Part shown: piece after piece, positions 15,832 through 18,058 of the stretch
How positions within the stretch are numbered: the stretch's first letter is position 1
Layout of the letters: each line of letters starts with the position of its first letter
DNA from: Betaproteobacteria bacterium
GTDB lineage: Bacteria > Pseudomonadota > Gammaproteobacteria > Burkholderiales > SG8-39
NCBI GenBank assembly: GCA_011391185.1
Contig: JAABRB010000029.1
Span: forward strand, 1-18,058
Direction of reading: 5' to 3'
Length of the DNA stretch: 18,058 nucleotides
Position numbers and translations under genes: made by a program
Notes under the pieces: generated by a model
The model's input: the letters and a program-made list of their open reading frames with translations, nothing else
What the model was told of the DNA's origin: nothing
The model's database searches: none

Positions 15832-17250
15832 TCAGTATGCCCAGCCGGAAGCAGGGAGCTGCGCCGCCTCGAGCGCGGTGCCCGAGACGCCTCCGGGCAG
15901 GTCGTCGAGCCCCGCGATCTTGCCGGGGTTCATGAGCAGCTGCGGGTCGACCGCGCGCTTGAAGTCGATCTGCGCCGCATCCAGACTCTTCATGCCGCCA
16001 TTCTGGAGCAGGAAGGTGTGCGCGTTCGCGATGCGCACCCCCTCGGCCTCGAATTCCTGGTAGAGCCGCGTCAACTGCTCGAAGCCCTGGTAGCGGAAGA
16101 GCGGCACGCCTTCGGCGGTGAGGTAGCCGTCGAACCGCTTGAACTCGAGATGCAGCGGCACCTCGGCGCCGAGCTTGGCGTGGACGCGCTCGATCGCCCC
16201 GAGCGGATCCTCGCGCGGGAAGATGCACACGAGATACGTGAGCGTGCGGTCGGCGCGCAGCGCGTGCATCGTGGTGTGACCCCAGGTGAATTCGTACAAA
16301 GGCGTTCCTTTGCCGCCGGCCGCTCCCAGACTGGCTTCGGGCACGCAAAGCGTCACCGTGCCGCCGTGCTCCCGCGCCAGGGCTTCGAACGCCTCGCGCG
16401 TCTCGGCGCCGATCATGAGCAGCGCCGCTGCCTTGCCCTCGGGCAGGTAGGTTTTCAGCAGCTTGAAGTAGCCGGGGATCGGCCACGCATGCACGCTGAC
16501 CAGCTTCTTGAGCACCCCATCGCTCGATGCGAGCGCCATGCCGAAGGCGGCGGCGCGCTCGAAGGCGTCGAACACGACGATGGTGTCGAGCCATTCGTGC
16601 GCGGGCGCGAGCGGCAGCTCGACCTCGGTGATCAGGCCATTCACGCCGTAGGCGTGGTGAACGAGGTTGACGTCGTCGCCGCGCAGCTCGAGCACGCGGG
16701 GGTTCGCTTCGATCGTCACGACGCGCAGGCCGAGCAGGTTACCGCGGTCGCGCAGGATGCCCCAGTTCACCGTCCCGACCCCGGCATGGCCGCCCCCGAC
16801 AAATCCGCCCACCGTGGCGAGCCGCTTGGTCGACGGGTGCATGCGAAGCTCGCGCCCGTCGCGGCGCAGCGCCTCGTCGAGTGCGCCGAGACGGATGCCG
16901 GCCTGCGCGCGCACGCCATCCGGCCTCTGCCACGTGATGCGATCGAGGCCGAGCATCTCGACCACCGCGCCGCCGGCGAGGGGCACCGCCTGGCCGAAGT
17001 TTCCGGTGCCTGCGCCGCGCGCAACAAGCGGCACGCGGTTGCGGGCACAGGCCGCGGCCACCCGCACCACCTCCGCCTCGGTGCGCGGCGCGACGACGAG
17101 CTCGGCGAGCCGGCCGGCGAGCGCGGCCGACATGATCGGGCTGAACCAGCTGAAATCGGCGCTCTTCACGCGCAGCGCCGCAGGGTCGCGCGAATGCGGG
17201 ATTTCACCGAGCGCAACGATGAAGCGGTCGAGGTCGCGTGCGTCCATCAT
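15832..17250 (-). CDS. FAD-binding (PCMH/GlcD-type) oxidoreductase
   Basis: This 472-residue flavoprotein has an N-terminal FAD_binding_4 (PCMH) domain of the GlcD/vanillyl-alcohol-oxidase superfamily. It runs from LVVAPRTEAEVV near residue 51, through VARGAGTGNFGQAVPL (76-91) and GGFVGGGHAGVGTVNWG (148-164), to the AYGVNGLITEVEL segment near 200. The C-terminus ends with the family's LMNPGKI-like motif. It would oxidise a hydroxy acid, alcohol or phenolic side chain, passing electrons to oxygen or another acceptor. Two consecutive ATGs (17250 and 17247) follow a GGGAGGG site inside the end of the permease gene; the second has the better spacing. The permease stop abuts the first ATG. There is no signal peptide, so it is cytoplasmic. 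The physiological substrate is unknown. Confidence 0.92.
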   Translation of the reverse strand: MMDARDLDRFIVALGEIPHSRDPAALRVKSADFSWFSPIMSAALAGRLAELVVAPRTEAEVVRVAAACARNRVPLVARGAGTGNFGQAVPLAGGAVVEMLGLDRITWQRPDGVRAQAGIRLGALDEALRRDGRELRMHPSTKRLATVGGFVGGGHAGVGTVNWGILRDRGNLLGLRVVTIEANPRVLELRGDDVNLVHHAYGVNGLITEVELPLAPAHEWLDTIVVFDAFERAAAFGMALASSDGVLKKLVSVHAWPIPGYFKLLKTYLPEGKAAALLMIGAETREAFEALAREHGGTVTLCVPEASLGAAGGKGTPLYEFTWGHTTMHALRADRTLTYLVCIFPREDPLGAIERVHAKLGAEVPLHLEFKRFDGYLTAEGVPLFRYQGFEQLTRLYQEFEAEGVRIANAHTFLLQNGGMKSLDAAQIDFKRAVDPQLLMNPGKIAGLDDLPGGVSGTALEAAQLPASGWAY

Positions 17251-18027
17251 TCAACCCTCCCGGCGCATCGCGCTCTCGTGCCAGCGGCGCAACGCGAAAT
17301 GCGCGACGAGCGTCAGGACGACGAAGATCACAATCCCCGTTGCGGTGATCATGAAGAGCGCCGCGAACATGCGCGGGATCTGGAGCTGGTAGCCGGCCTC
17401 GAGGATCCGGTAGGCGAGCCCGGACTGGATGCCGCCCGAGCCGGCGACGAACTCGGCGACCACGGCGCCGATGAGCGCGAGGCCGCCGCTGATCCTCAGG
17501 CCGCCCAGGAAATAGGGCAGCGCGCTCGGCATGCGCAAGTACCAGAACGCCTGGCGCCGTGAGGCGCCGTAGAGCTGCAGGAGGTTGAGGAGGTTATGGT
17601 CGGTGCTGTTCAGCCCGAGCGTGGTGTTCGACACGATCGGGAAGAATGCGACGATCCACGCGCAGATCAGGAGCGCGGTGGCGGTGTCGCGCACCCAGAT
17701 GATGATGAGCGGCGCGATTGCGACGACCGGCGTCACCTGCAGGATCACTGCGTACGGGAAGAGACTGAGTTCGATCCACTTCGACTGTGCGAAGAGCACC
17801 GCGATCGCGACGCCGAGAATGATCGCAACGGTGAGCGCACCCGCGGTGATCGCGACCGTGACCACGAGCGAGGGGAAGAGCGTATGCCAGTCGCGCACCA
17901 GCGCCTGCAGGATCACGAGCGGACCGGGAACGATGTAGACGGGCACTTCAGCGATGCGCACCGCGATTTCCCACGCGCAGAGCCCCGCAATCAGGATCAG
18001 GACCGGGGGAATTACGCGCACGATCAA
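17251..18027 (-). CDS. ABC transporter permease, SsuC/TauC-like (copy 2)
   Basis: This permease of at least 258 residues, with about six membrane helices, is of the BPD_transp_1 type. It is close to the one at 9070-9867; shared stretches include QVTP-VAIAPLIIIWV and GLALIGAVVAEFVAG. The EAA loop is near residues 152-172 (GASRRQAFWYLRMPSA). The start given is TTG at 18027, preceded at 11 nt by a strong AAGGAGG. The frame stays open to the right edge, so an earlier start outside the window is possible, though codons there (AGA, GCT, TTG) are atypical. Its own ATPase and binding protein are not visible and may lie beyond the right edge. It directly abuts the FAD oxidase gene. Confidence 0.9.
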   Translation of the reverse strand: MIVRVIPPVLILIAGLCAWEIAVRIAEVPVYIVPGPLVILQALVRDWHTLFPSLVVTVAITAGALTVAIILGVAIAVLFAQSKWIELSLFPYAVILQVTPVVAIAPLIIIWVRDTATALLICAWIVAFFPIVSNTTLGLNSTDHNLLNLLQLYGASRRQAFWYLRMPSALPYFLGGLRISGGLALIGAVVAEFVAGSGGIQSGLAYRILEAGYQLQIPRMFAALFMITATGIVIFVVLTLVAHFALRRWHESAMRREG

Positions 18028-18058
18028 ACCCCGCAGCGCCTCCTTGCGCGATCTAGCT

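Noticed and set aside
14459..16594. A 711-residue version of the second UbiD protein
   Set aside because: The extra N-terminal part lies inside the FAD oxidase gene in another frame and has no UbiD similarity; ATG 15787 has a good ribosome site and the normal family start.

Overview
The window looks like part of an aromatic or heteroaromatic acid catabolism region from a GC-rich proteobacterium. Codon usage, gene families and the short gene spacing fit a betaproteobacterium of the Burkholderiales type, but that placement is inferred from style, since no rRNA or tRNA is present. I see no transposase, integrase, CRISPR array or RNA gene.

Positions 1-4509 read on the + strand as one tightly coupled run. 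It holds the FAD subunit (cut by the left edge), the 2Fe-2S subunit and the molybdopterin subunit of a xanthine-oxidase-family hydroxylase, followed by a CobW/COG0523 metallochaperone GTPase. Successive genes overlap by 4 bp (ATGA, ATGA, GTGA). The run meets the rest of the window tail to tail, with a gap of only about 21 bp.

Positions 18058-4531 read entirely on the - strand. The upstream block (18027 down to 12157) holds an ABC permease, a GlcD-type FAD oxidase/dehydrogenase, a UbiD-type decarboxylase and a second molybdopterin large subunit with no FAD or Fe-S partner in view. A 386-bp gap follows. It contains a very good sigma70-type promoter, a leader of about 230 nt, a possible 35-codon upstream ORF and a strong ribosome binding site. 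The downstream block (11770 down to 4531) holds a secreted NMT1/THI5-type substrate-binding protein, ABC ATPase, ABC permease, two tandem amidohydrolase-2 (ACMSD-like) proteins, a second UbiD decarboxylase and an MFS transporter.

Taken together: uptake of a small anionic aromatic compound by one or two SsuABC/TauABC-like importers, ring hydroxylation or dehydrogenation by molybdenum enzymes, and decarboxylation by prFMN-dependent UbiD enzymes and/or metal-dependent ACMSD-type enzymes. The substrate cannot be read from the sequence. The oddest features are the upstream amidohydrolase paralogue, which has lost the N-terminal HxH metal motif while keeping its other metal ligands, and the orphan molybdopterin subunit embedded in a UbiD operon.
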